Below, piece by piece: positions 28,155 to 35,546 of a DNA stretch of 64,000 nucleotides; position 1 is the first letter of the stretch; each line of letters begins with the position of its first letter. The notes below the pieces were generated by a model. That model saw nothing but the letters and a program-made list of their open reading frames with translations. It was not told the DNA's origin and did not search any database. The position numbers and the translations under genes are program-made. Location of the stretch: the NCBI RefSeq assembly GCF_000813825.1, contig NZ_JWTA01000004.1:1-64000 (forward strand). The letters run 5' to 3'. The stretch is from Chryseobacterium taiwanense (lineage in GTDB: Bacteria > Bacteroidota > Bacteroidia > Flavobacteriales > Weeksellaceae).

Positions 28155-28787
28155 ATGTCTTTAGTAGGAAAAAAATTCCCGAATGTAACAGTAGATGCAA
28201 TGTCTGAAATGGGTGATGATCTTAGAATCAACATCTTTGAAGAGGCTACAACTAACCAACAAAAAATCGTTTTGTTCTGGTATCCAAAAGATTTCACTTA
28301 TGTTTGTCCAACTGAGCTTCACGCTTTCCAAGAGGCTCTAGGTGAGTTCGAAAAAAGAAACACTAAAGTAATTGGTGCTTCTTGTGATACAAACGAAGTA
28401 CACTTCGCTTGGTTGAACGTTTCAAAAGACAACGGTGGTATTGAAGGAGTAACTTACCCTATCCTTGCAGATACCCACAGACAACTGGCTAACCTTTTAG
28501 GAATTGTAGATCAGGATTTCGAATACAATGAAGAAGGAGAAGAAGTTTTCACAGGTTCAAACGTTACTTACAGAGCAACTTACCTTATTGACGAAACTGG
28601 AAAAATCTTCCACGAAGCGGTAAACGATATGCCATTAGGAAGAAATGTAAATGAATTCTTAAGACTAATTGACGCTTACACTCACGTTCAGAAGCACGGT
28701 GAAGTTTGCCCTGCAAACTGGGAAGAAGGAAAAGAGGCTATGAAAGCAAACAGTACTTCTACTGCTGAGTATTTAGCTAAGAACTAA
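28155..28787 (+). CDS. Peroxiredoxin (typical 2-Cys, AhpC-like)
   Basis: This cytoplasmic thiol peroxidase reduces hydrogen peroxide and organic hydroperoxides. I place the start at 28155 (MSLVGKKFPN, 210 residues), because an upstream in-frame ATG at 28101 lies before the promoter. The peroxidatic Cys51 is in the family motif PKDFTYVCPTE, and the resolving Cys185 in HGEVCPANW; this makes it a typical 2-Cys enzyme. A thioredoxin-family gene with a CGNC site follows 125 bases downstream and may be its reductant, separated by a long inverted repeat. Confidence 0.95.
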   Translation: MSLVGKKFPNVTVDAMSEMGDDLRINIFEEATTNQQKIVLFWYPKDFTYVCPTELHAFQEALGEFEKRNTKVIGASCDTNEVHFAWLNVSKDNGGIEGVTYPILADTHRQLANLLGIVDQDFEYNEEGEEVFTGSNVTYRATYLIDETGKIFHEAVNDMPLGRNVNEFLRLIDAYTHVQKHGEVCPANWEEGKEAMKANSTSTAEYLAKN

Positions 28788-28795
28788 TACAATGT

Positions 28796-28907
28796 GTTAA
28801 TTTGAAAATGAGATAATTTGAAAATTAATCACATTGATTACTTAAAAATTATCTCATTTTCTATTATTTACATGTTCAAATTAACAAATTTTTCAATTTT
28901 CAAATTA
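28796..28907. repeat. Nested inverted repeats between peroxiredoxin and thioredoxin genes
   Basis: GAAAATGAGATAATTT (28804-28819) pairs perfectly with 28846-28861. GTTAATTTG (28796-28804) pairs with 28877-28885. TAATTTGAAAATT (28814-28826) pairs with 28895-28907, so at least two mutually exclusive hairpins are possible. It could terminate or attenuate read-through into the thioredoxin gene. Confidence 0.7.
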
Positions 28908-28912
28908 AAATT

Positions 28913-29218
28913 ATGTATACAGAATTAACAGAAGATACGCTACAGAATATTGTAAACGATAATGAAAAAGTAGTTGTACAGTACGGAGCTACATGGTGCG
29001 GAAACTGCAGAATTATGAAGCCGAAATTCAAGAAACTAGCTTCTGAAAACGATAGCATTCCTTTCCTTTATGTAGACGCTGAAAAATTGCCGGAAAGCAG
29101 AAAATTAGCTAAAGTTGACAACTTACCTACTTTTGCCATCTTCAAAAACGGAGAATTGGTTAATCAGGTTCAGACGAACAAAGCAGAAAGTTTAATTACC
29201 TTATTTAACGAATTCTAA
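28913..29218 (+). CDS. Thioredoxin family protein with CGNC active site
   Basis: This 101-residue cytoplasmic protein has the thioredoxin fold: a WCGNCR active site (Cys29, Cys32), the FLYVDAEKLPESRKLAKVDNLPTFAIF strand with the cis-Pro before Thr, and a C-terminal helix. Classical thioredoxins have CGPC; the Asn in place of Pro should shift the redox potential. There is no signal peptide. It is placed after the peroxiredoxin and 2 bases before a small partner gene, so a role as electron donor to the peroxiredoxin is a reasonable inference. Confidence 0.9.
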   Translation: MYTELTEDTLQNIVNDNEKVVVQYGATWCGNCRIMKPKFKKLASENDSIPFLYVDAEKLPESRKLAKVDNLPTFAIFKNGELVNQVQTNKAESLITLFNEF

Positions 29219-29220
29219 TT

Positions 29221-29469
29221 ATGAAACTACCCGTAATCAGACAATTTTTTCAAAACCAGACTCCTGAGAATCTTGAAAAGACATTAGAAGTTTTAGAAAG
29301 CTTCTGCGAGTTCAGAGGAACAAGCGAAGAAGACTTAAACGTTGCAGGAGAGTTAATCACCAACATCTGCGGAGCTTTAGAAGTTCATGCTAACGTACAA
29401 AACGGAATGAGTGAAAAGGACGCTTTAAACTCATTTGCTCAAAAGGTTTTAGGATCTATTGACAAGTAA
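29221..29469 (+). CDS. Small conserved-looking protein downstream of thioredoxin
   Basis: This 82-residue acidic protein has no signal peptide and is predicted to be helical. It contains two Cys (FCEFRG and NICGALEVH), which could be redox partners of the thioredoxin that precedes it by 2 bases. I think it belongs to an uncharacterised family found beside this thioredoxin in Flavobacteriia (possibly DUF6952), but I cannot confirm the name from sequence alone. The tight spacing implies co-translation. Function unknown. Confidence 0.8.
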   Translation: MKLPVIRQFFQNQTPENLEKTLEVLESFCEFRGTSEEDLNVAGELITNICGALEVHANVQNGMSEKDALNSFAQKVLGSIDK

Positions 29470-29472
29470 ATT

Positions 29473-29498
29473 ATAATTGAAAGACACCTTTCAATTAT
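29473..29498 (+). terminator. Hairpin after the thioredoxin operon
   Basis: ATAATTGAAAG and CTTTCAATTAT form a perfect 11-bp stem with an ACAC loop, 3 bases after the last stop. There is no long T tract. Confidence 0.5.
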
Positions 29499-29511
29499 TA
29501 CAAAAACACAG

Positions 29512-29525
29512 ACTTCGCGCGAAGT
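29512..29525. other. GC-rich 14-bp palindrome
   Basis: ACTTCGCGCGAAGT is perfectly self-complementary and unusually GC-rich for this intergenic region. It lies between convergent genes, so an operator role is not obvious; no function is assigned. Confidence 0.5.
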
Positions 29526-29544
29526 TTCCCTATATTTTTTCAAT

Positions 29545-29578
29545 AAAAAATCCCGATGAAAAGACATCAGGATTTTTT
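29545..29578. terminator. Terminator hairpin between convergent genes
   Basis: AAAAAATCC-GATG pairs with CATC-GGATTTTTT around one mismatch. It lies between the thioredoxin operon and the Bax-inhibitor gene, with T-rich ends on both strands. Confidence 0.75.
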
Positions 29579-29590
29579 GGGTTTATAAAA

Positions 29591-29634
29591 ATGAATTATA
29601 AAATTTTGATAACATCAACAAACTTATAATTCAT
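29591..29634. repeat. Inverted repeat of an AT-rich phrase
   Basis: ATGAATTATAA (29591-29601) is the reverse complement of 29624-29634, an 11-bp stem in the 3' region of the Bax-inhibitor gene. Confidence 0.5.
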
Positions 29635-29649
29635 AACTTATCACTAGAA

Positions 29650-30339
29650 CTAGCTTCTTCTGCTCATTAATATTCTTAAGATATACCAGAATAACAACAT
29701 AATAGAAGCAAAAAGCTGTAAAGAAGCTCCTACATATTGGTCTGTTGTATATACATTTTTCAATTTGCTTGTTTCATACAAAATACTAGCTGAAGCCAAG
29801 ATCACCATTCCAACCGAGAACCAAAGTCCTAAATTGAATCCGAAAATCGCTCCGGCAATAATTAATCCTATTGAAATGAAACCTCCGATAATAATGATGT
29901 TTCTTAAAAAAGAAAAATCTTTTTTTGAAGTAAAAGCGACTAAAGATAGTCCTGCAAACATCGCAATAGTAAGCATTGCCGCCTGAAAAATTACCGTTCC
30001 TCCTCCTGAATATCCTACTGCCATATATAACAACGGAAGAAAAATTACAGCTTCAAGCAAAATATAAAATCCCAACCCTAAATATTGTGTAGATCGGCTT
30101 TGAGATAAAGACCATTTATTCGCCAAAATAGAAGCCAGCCAAAAAACTCCGATAATTAACAACCAAGTGTATTTTTGTCCAAACATCATAGCAATAAGCT
30201 CTACCGGAACTACATTTAGCAATACCGTTTCCACACCAATAAATGCAAGGATGGATAAAGCAACATGCAAATATGTTTTTTTGTAAAAATTCGCCTTTTC
30301 TATTTCTGAAGAATGAGCGACTAATGCATCTGTCATCAT
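29650..30339 (-). CDS. Bax inhibitor-1 (BI-1/YccA) family membrane protein
   Basis: This 229-residue inner-membrane protein has a short charged N-terminus and seven hydrophobic segments, the topology of the BI-1 (TMBIM) family. The family includes bacterial calcium leak channels and E. coli YccA, a modulator of FtsH proteolysis. The segment ASASILYETSKLKNVYTTDQYVGASLQLFASI near the end holds the conserved acidic residues. Either of two adjacent ATG codons could start it. It is probably a single-gene unit; the function in this organism is unknown. Confidence 0.9.
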   Translation of the reverse strand: MMTDALVAHSSEIEKANFYKKTYLHVALSILAFIGVETVLLNVVPVELIAMMFGQKYTWLLIIGVFWLASILANKWSLSQSRSTQYLGLGFYILLEAVIFLPLLYMAVGYSGGGTVIFQAAMLTIAMFAGLSLVAFTSKKDFSFLRNIIIIGGFISIGLIIAGAIFGFNLGLWFSVGMVILASASILYETSKLKNVYTTDQYVGASLQLFASIMLLFWYILRILMSRRS

Positions 30340-30361
30340 AATTTATGTTTTATTTGATTTT

Positions 30362-31290
30362 TTATTCAATTCTTTTCATCGGTTTAACACCTAACACCTT
30401 TCCATCTTCTTCAAAAAGAACGGTAATAATTTCTTTAGGAGGAAGAGCTTCTTCAACATATCTATATTGAAGCATCGGATACTGATTACCATCATCAATA
30501 ATCTGATAGCCTGTCATAAAAACTTTAATGGTTTTCTCAAAATGAGTATTCTCAATTAAACTTTTAAGAACTTCATCTGTTGCAGAGCTTTTGATTCTTT
30601 CAGAAAGAAAATTTCTGGCTTCTGTAAAATTAGAAACTCGTCATTAAATAATTTTATTTTTTCTTCACTTATAACAACTCCTTCTTCCCTTTTTTCATTA
30701 TTTTCATTCGTTACATACAATCTTATTCTATGGGTAGGAGGCGTTGTAATCATTCCGTTTTTTTCGTAATATTCAGATAATGCGATATAAGAATATACTT
30801 TTACATTCTTGCTAATTTCCCAATCATCACGTCTCTTGAGTCCTTCTTTTGAATTAACGAGATTAATACTTTCTAAATTCCCCTTCTGCTTGCTTTTACC
30901 ATATTTCTTAGAAACCTCATTTACAAGCTCGTGATATTTTTTGATCATGGCTTTATTAAAGCTCAAAGTTTTTTTAACATTATCTCCTTTATCAAAATTA
31001 TAAACATCCCATTCATAAAGAACTTCAGAAATTGTAGAGTCTTTTTTATAGGGTGTATAAAACACTAGAAGATTAGGAATCTCTTTTTCCTTTCTCTCAA
31101 AAATAACGGGTTGCAGAACAGGTCTGGGAGAAACATACTCTTCATCAGTTTTATAAACCTTACTCCCCAACTTATTTTCCAATTGTACAAAATCTTCTAA
31201 TTTCTTCCCCTCAATATCTACTTGAACAATATTTTGAGAAAAGCAAAACTGACTTATCAATAGAAAAAAGATTGAAATTTTTGTATTCAT
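30362..31290 (-). pseudogene. Frameshifted secreted protein gene, C-terminus paralogous to 31335 gene
   Basis: From 31290 the first frame encodes a signal peptide (QFCFSQ) and about 215 residues, then runs off into an unconserved tail and stops at 30556. In another minus-strand frame, 30362 to about 30640 encodes a tail that matches the C-terminus of the 148-residue neighbour: HFEKTIKVFMTGYQIIDDG against HFEKKLEIFKSGYKPMIDG, and LFEEDGKVLGVKPMK against VFEESGKILGVKPFK. The whole span of 929 bases is one short of a multiple of three, so one base appears missing near 30626-30645. The intact product would be about 309 residues. It could be a true pseudogene or a sequencing error. Function unknown. 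Confidence 0.85.
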
Positions 31291-31334
31291 CTGTATTTTA
31301 ACTTATTCTATGAAAGGATGTATATTAAAGAACT

Positions 31335-31781
31335 CTATTTCTTAAAAGGTTTCACTCCAAGAATCTTTCCACTTTCTTCAAATACTACCGTTACTAATTC
31401 ATTTGGAATTGTAGCTTTATCATCAGAGTATTTATACTGAATCATAGGATAAGAACTTCCGTCGATCATCGGTTTATAGCCTGATTTAAAAATTTCCAGC
31501 TTTTTCTCAAAATGAATATCTGTAGAAAGCTTTTGGTATATTTTATCCGTTACAATCTCTTTTGCCTTTGCAGATAGCAATTCGTCCGAAGCCTTTCGGT
31601 CAGAAGCTTTTAAAGCAGCTAAGAATTTCACAAAATTAGCATTGTAAGAAGTAAGCTGATTTTTACTTAGTTCTATAAGTTTTTCTTTTTGTTCACCCTT
31701 TTCAATCTTCAGACTTGTCACTTTTTGTGAAAATCCAAGCTGTATAGCAAAAACAGCAACGATCAGAAATATTTTTTTCAT
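31335..31781 (-). CDS. Small secreted protein of unknown function
   Basis: This 148-residue protein has a signal peptide (ending IQLGFSQ) and no other membrane segment. The mature part has a helical, Lys/Glu-rich N-terminal half and a C-terminal beta-rich half with YPMIQYKYSDD and LVTVVFEESGKILGVKPF. I do not recognise the family. The C-terminal half is clearly paralogous to the tail of the frameshifted gene that begins 44 bases downstream, so the two arose by duplication and are likely co-transcribed. Confidence 0.8.
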   Translation of the reverse strand: MKKIFLIVAVFAIQLGFSQKVTSLKIEKGEQKEKLIELSKNQLTSYNANFVKFLAALKASDRKASDELLSAKAKEIVTDKIYQKLSTDIHFEKKLEIFKSGYKPMIDGSSYPMIQYKYSDDKATIPNELVTVVFEESGKILGVKPFKK

Positions 31782-31827
31782 ATCAATTTTTCGATTAGAT
31801 CAATTCAAGTGATGAAGATACAAAGAA

Positions 31828-32862
31828 TTAAATAACTTCTAAAAACTTCATAGTATCCACATTATCAGCATACGTATCCAAACTAGGATTTTGAGCTTCT
31901 CCCAATTGAACGGAATCCAAACCTAACTCATCTTTTGCCACAACACACTGAATACTTTCTTCATTTTCTGCAATAAAATTCTTTACATCATCCAAAGATG
32001 AATATCTGCTGAAATTAATTACAGAAAGCGGACTGAACAATTTATCGTCTTCTTTTAGCATCACAAAATTATTGTCCCAGAATTTTTCCTGATTCAATAA
32101 ATAAACGGCTCTGTTATAATCGTAATTATTCGCATATTTATTATGATTGATCACATCCTGGAAATTCAGGAAGTTCTCAAATAGCCTATCGATTACAAAA
32201 TCCTGCGGAATAAATAATCTCGTTACATTTCTGCATCCTAATCCGAAATATTGAAAAATATCTTTTGCCAATAACTGCAATTCTTCATCCGTTTCATCAC
32301 CTTTCAAAACAGCAATTGAGGTTCTGTTTTTTCTAATGATATTCAAACGGTCTTTAAAGTAATATTCCAGATATCTTGCCGTATTATTGCTTCCAGTAGC
32401 GATTACAGCATCAAAATTTTCTAATTTTTCAACAAATTCAAAGGAAACATTCCCTTCAGAAAATTCGTTCCATTTCTTTAATAAAAACGGAATCATATAT
32501 CTGTCTTTTGAAGAAAGCTTAATCACCGGAATATGATTGCTCAATACTACAGAAATCACATCGTGAAGTCCTACTAAAGGAATATTTCCGGCCAAGATCA
32601 ACCCTACTCTTTTTGATGTTTTAGAAATAGAATATTCTTTAAGCCAATTTTTAATATGGTCTTCAGTTAATAAATCCGCCCATTGCTGCAAAGCAAATTT
32701 TTGATTTTCGTCGGTGAACCATGGATTCTCTATTTCAGACTTCTTTAATAATAATTCAAAGTCAGCATCGTTCTCATTGTAATCCTCCGATTTTTTTGAT
32801 AAAAACTCTTTTAGATATCCACTTAGCCTTATAAGTCCTAAAACTTGATTTTCAATATTCAT
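31828..32862 (-). CDS. Acyl-CoA reductase (LuxC-like)
   Basis: This 344-residue protein resembles LuxC-type acyl-CoA reductases, which form an acyl-enzyme thioester and reduce it to the aldehyde with NADPH. The probable catalytic Cys lies in YFGLGCRNVTRLFIP near residue 214, and SKRVGLILAGNIPLVGLHD and VIATGSNNTARYLEYYF form the nucleotide-binding region. Many Bacteroidota carry this gene divergent from a ferredoxin gene, as here. Its substrate is unknown; there are no lux genes, so luminescence is not implied. Confidence 0.88.
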   Translation of the reverse strand: MNIENQVLGLIRLSGYLKEFLSKKSEDYNENDADFELLLKKSEIENPWFTDENQKFALQQWADLLTEDHIKNWLKEYSISKTSKRVGLILAGNIPLVGLHDVISVVLSNHIPVIKLSSKDRYMIPFLLKKWNEFSEGNVSFEFVEKLENFDAVIATGSNNTARYLEYYFKDRLNIIRKNRTSIAVLKGDETDEELQLLAKDIFQYFGLGCRNVTRLFIPQDFVIDRLFENFLNFQDVINHNKYANNYDYNRAVYLLNQEKFWDNNFVMLKEDDKLFSPLSVINFSRYSSLDDVKNFIAENEESIQCVVAKDELGLDSVQLGEAQNPSLDTYADNVDTMKFLEVI

Positions 32863-32890
32863 AATTTCTTTTAAATTGGGGAATATTTTG

Positions 32891-32898
32891 TAATTTTG
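32891..32898 (+). promoter_or_regulatory. Candidate ferredoxin -7 box
   Basis: TAATTTTG matches TAnnTTTG, 23 bases before the ferredoxin start. It almost abuts the opposing box at 32901-32908. Confidence 0.5.
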
Positions 32899-32900
32899 TG

Positions 32901-32908
32901 CAAATTTA
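32901..32908 (-). promoter_or_regulatory. Candidate acyl-CoA reductase -7 box
   Basis: The complement reads TAAATTTG, matching TAnnTTTG, 38 bases before the acyl-CoA reductase start codon. Confidence 0.45.
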
Positions 32909-32921
32909 AAAAAAATTAGCG

Positions 32922-33272
32922 ATGGCTATTAAAATAACTGATGAATGCATTAATTGCGGAGCCTGCGAACCAGAATGTCCAAACAATGCAATTTATGAAG
33001 GAGCAGTAGATTGGAAAGCTTCCGAAGGTACCGAACTGAAAGGTACTATTACATTACCATCAGGTCTTACAGTAGATGCAGATGCACCACAGGAGCCTGT
33101 AAGTGATGATGTTTATTTCATTGTAACCGATAAGTGTACAGAATGTAAAGGCTTCCACGAAGAGCCACAATGTGCGGCAGTTTGCCCAGTAGATTGCTGT
33201 GTTCCAGATGAGGATCATGTAGAATCTGAAGAAGCATTGCTTAATAAAAAAGCATTCTTACACGGTGAATAA
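32922..33272 (+). CDS. Ferredoxin, 2[4Fe-4S]
   Basis: This 116-residue cytoplasmic electron carrier has two cluster-binding motifs: CINCGACEPECP near the N-terminus, and CTECKGFHEEPQCAAVCP near residue 73, in which the spacing after the second Cys is enlarged as in Allochromatium-type ferredoxins. About 40 residues of acidic linker separate the two and an acidic tail follows. The electron partner is unknown. It is divergent from the acyl-CoA reductase gene with only 59 bases between them, and a strong terminator separates it from serC. Confidence 0.93.
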   Translation: MAIKITDECINCGACEPECPNNAIYEGAVDWKASEGTELKGTITLPSGLTVDADAPQEPVSDDVYFIVTDKCTECKGFHEEPQCAAVCPVDCCVPDEDHVESEEALLNKKAFLHGE

Positions 33273-33277
33273 CATAC

Positions 33278-33302
33278 ACCGTCTCATACTTCATGAGACG
33301 GT
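33278..33302 (+). terminator. Ferredoxin gene terminator
   Basis: ACCGTCTCAT and ATGAGACGGT form a perfect 10-bp stem followed by a run of T. Confidence 0.9.
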
Positions 33303-33351
33303 TTTTTTTACCAAATATTTCAACTTTCACTAGCAAAACTAAAAGTACAAC

Positions 33352-33371
33352 TGTAAACACAGACGTTTACA
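33352..33371. promoter_or_regulatory. Inverted repeat upstream of serC
   Basis: TGTAAAC-N6-GTTTACA has perfect 7-bp arms and lies 18 bases before the serC ATG. It could be an operator or a small leader hairpin that affects ribosome access. Confidence 0.45.
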
Positions 33372-33389
33372 AAATCAAAAAATAAAAAT

Positions 33390-34454
33390 ATGAGCAAAAA
33401 GCACAACTTTAGCGCGGGACCATGTATCTTACCTCAGGAAGTTTTCGAAAAATCTGCACAGGCGATTTTAGATTTCAACGGAATCGGATTATCACTTCTT
33501 GAAATTTCGCACAGAAGCAAAGATTTCGTTGCGGTAATGGACGAAGCTCGTGCCATCGTAAAAAGACTGATGAATTTAGGAGATGATTACGAAGTTTTAT
33601 ATTTAGGAGGAGGGGCAAGTCTTCAATTTGCCATGGTTCCTTACAATTTGATGAAAGTTGACGGAAAAGCAGCTTACCTGGATACAGGAACTTGGGCTGC
33701 AGGAGCTATTAAAGAAGCTAAAAAAGTTGGAACAGTAGATGTAGTAGGTTCTTCAAAAGAAGAAAACTATTCTTTCATTCCTAAAGATTATACAGTAGGT
33801 TCAGAATACGATTATTTCCACTGCACGTCAAACAATACGATCTACGGAACTCAGATGAAATCTTTCCCTGAAGTAGATACTTTGATGGTTTGTGACATGA
33901 GTTCAGATATTTTCTCAAGACAACTGGATTTCTCTAAATTTGATTTGATCTACGCCGGAGCTCAGAAAAATATGGGACCTGCAGGAGTCACTTTAGTGGT
34001 GATCAAAAAGGAAATTTTAGGTAAAACAGGAAGAGAGAATATGTTCTCTATCTTAGATTATTCTCAGCATATTTCTAAAGAATCAATGTATAATACTCCA
34101 CCGGTTTTCCCTGTGTATGCTTCTTTGCTTACTTTGCAACACTTAGAAAACAACGGAGGAATCGCTGCTGCTGAAGCTAGAAACGAAGCAAAAGCAAAAC
34201 TTTTATATGACGAAATCGACAGCAATCCTTTATTTGAAACATTCTGTGTAAAAGAAGATCGTTCATTAATGAATGTTTCTTTCAAAATTACCGATGAAAG
34301 CAAAAAAGAAGAATTCGACAATGCTTGGAAAGCTGCAGGAATCAGTGGATTAAACGGACACAGAAGTTTAGGAGGATACAGAGCAAGTTTATATAATGCG
34401 TTACCTATCGAAAGTGTGCAGGTTTTAGTAGATGTAATGAGATCTATAAAATAA
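33390..34454 (+). CDS. serC: Phosphoserine aminotransferase
   Basis: SerC converts 3-phosphohydroxypyruvate and glutamate to 3-phosphoserine, the second step of serine synthesis; it also serves pyridoxal phosphate synthesis in many bacteria. The 354 residues match the family. The N-terminal HNFSAGPCILPQEVF and SLLEISHRSKDF are diagnostic, the PLP Lys is in YAGAQKNMGPAG, and the phosphate-binding C-terminal segment includes GHRSLGGYRASLYNALP. serA follows 124 bases downstream behind its own promoter-like box, so the two can be made together or apart. Confidence 0.97.
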   Translation: MSKKHNFSAGPCILPQEVFEKSAQAILDFNGIGLSLLEISHRSKDFVAVMDEARAIVKRLMNLGDDYEVLYLGGGASLQFAMVPYNLMKVDGKAAYLDTGTWAAGAIKEAKKVGTVDVVGSSKEENYSFIPKDYTVGSEYDYFHCTSNNTIYGTQMKSFPEVDTLMVCDMSSDIFSRQLDFSKFDLIYAGAQKNMGPAGVTLVVIKKEILGKTGRENMFSILDYSQHISKESMYNTPPVFPVYASLLTLQHLENNGGIAAAEARNEAKAKLLYDEIDSNPLFETFCVKEDRSLMNVSFKITDESKKEEFDNAWKAAGISGLNGHRSLGGYRASLYNALPIESVQVLVDVMRSIK

Positions 34455-34488
34455 TTAAAATATTAAAAATCAAATATTTAAATACAAA

Positions 34489-34518
34489 TTGAGTATTATT
34501 TTAAATTTTCTTAATTTG
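34489..34518 (+). promoter_or_regulatory. Candidate serA promoter
   Basis: TTG at 34489-34491 and TTAATTTG at 34511-34518 are 19 bases apart. The -7 box has one mismatch to TAnnTTTG. Confidence 0.45.
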
Positions 34519-34578
34519 CGCAACTGTTTAAATTTTTAATAATTCACTATTTAGCTATTTAAATTAAATAAAAAAACC

Positions 34579-35538
34579 ATGAAAGTTTTAGCTAACGACG
34601 GTATTTCGAAAGCAGGAGAACAGGCATTGAAAGATGCGGGAATTGAAGTCTTGGACAACAGAGTAGCACAAGATCATGTGATCAATTTCATCAACGAAAA
34701 TAACGTAGACGTTCTTTTGGTAAGAAGTGCTACGAAAGTAAGGCAGGATCTTATCGATGCATGTCCGAATCTGAAAATCATCGGAAGAGGAGGCATCGGA
34801 ATGGATAATATTGATGTTGAATATGCTATTGAAAAAGGAAAATATATCATCAATACGCCGACTGCATCTTCAAAATCGGTTGCAGAATTGGTTTTCGGAC
34901 ATTTCTTTTCTCTGGCGAGATTCCTTCATGAGTCTAACAGATTGATGCCATTGGAAGGAGATACTCATTTCAATGCGATGAAAAAATCTTTCAGCAACGC
35001 TTATGAGCTTTCCGGAAAAACGTTAGGAGTTATTGGTTTTGGGAGTATTGGTCAGGAAGTGGTGAAAATAGGAATTTCTTTAGGCATGAAAGTTACCGTG
35101 TTAACGAGAAAGCCTAGAACAGAAGTTCTTAGTTTAAATTTCTTCGACGGACAGTCGGTGAAATTTGAGATTACTTCTACCAATGATATGGATGCTTTCT
35201 TAAAAGAAGCAGATTTCATAAGCATCAATACACCACAAACGAACGAATATATTATAGACGCACCACAATTTGAAAAAATGAAAGATGGTGTTTATATTGT
35301 AAATACTGCAAGAGGCGGTGTCCTTAATGAAGTCGCATTAATTGATTTCATTGAATCTAAAAAGGTAGCAGGAGCTGCATTGGACGTTTTTGAAAACGAA
35401 CCGAGTCCTGAATTGCCACTGCTAATGAACCCTGCGCTATCGCTTTCCCCTCACGTAGGTGGAAACACTGTGGATGCTCAGGAAAAGATAGGACTTGAAC
35501 TTGCAGAACAAATTATTAAGTTAAAAAACGAACTATAA
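34579..35538 (+). CDS. serA: D-3-phosphoglycerate dehydrogenase (short form)
   Basis: SerA oxidises 3-phosphoglycerate with NAD, the first step of serine synthesis. At 319 residues this is the short form that lacks the C-terminal ACT domain, so feedback inhibition by serine through ACT is not expected. The NAD site is GVIGFGSIGQEVVKIG, the catalytic Arg is in NTARGGVLNE, the Glu in DVFENEP and the His in LSPHVGGNT. The substrate loop RSATKVRQDLI is present. Other 2-hydroxyacid dehydrogenases share this fold, but the position after serC supports SerA. The DUF1015 gene starts 9 bases later. Confidence 0.93.
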   Translation: MKVLANDGISKAGEQALKDAGIEVLDNRVAQDHVINFINENNVDVLLVRSATKVRQDLIDACPNLKIIGRGGIGMDNIDVEYAIEKGKYIINTPTASSKSVAELVFGHFFSLARFLHESNRLMPLEGDTHFNAMKKSFSNAYELSGKTLGVIGFGSIGQEVVKIGISLGMKVTVLTRKPRTEVLSLNFFDGQSVKFEITSTNDMDAFLKEADFISINTPQTNEYIIDAPQFEKMKDGVYIVNTARGGVLNEVALIDFIESKKVAGAALDVFENEPSPELPLLMNPALSLSPHVGGNTVDAQEKIGLELAEQIIKLKNEL

Positions 35539-35546
35539 AATAAAAT

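Noticed and set aside
31828-32862. Bioluminescence (lux) function for the LuxC-like gene
   Set aside because: No luciferase or other lux genes; LuxC-like reductases are widespread in non-luminous Bacteroidota.
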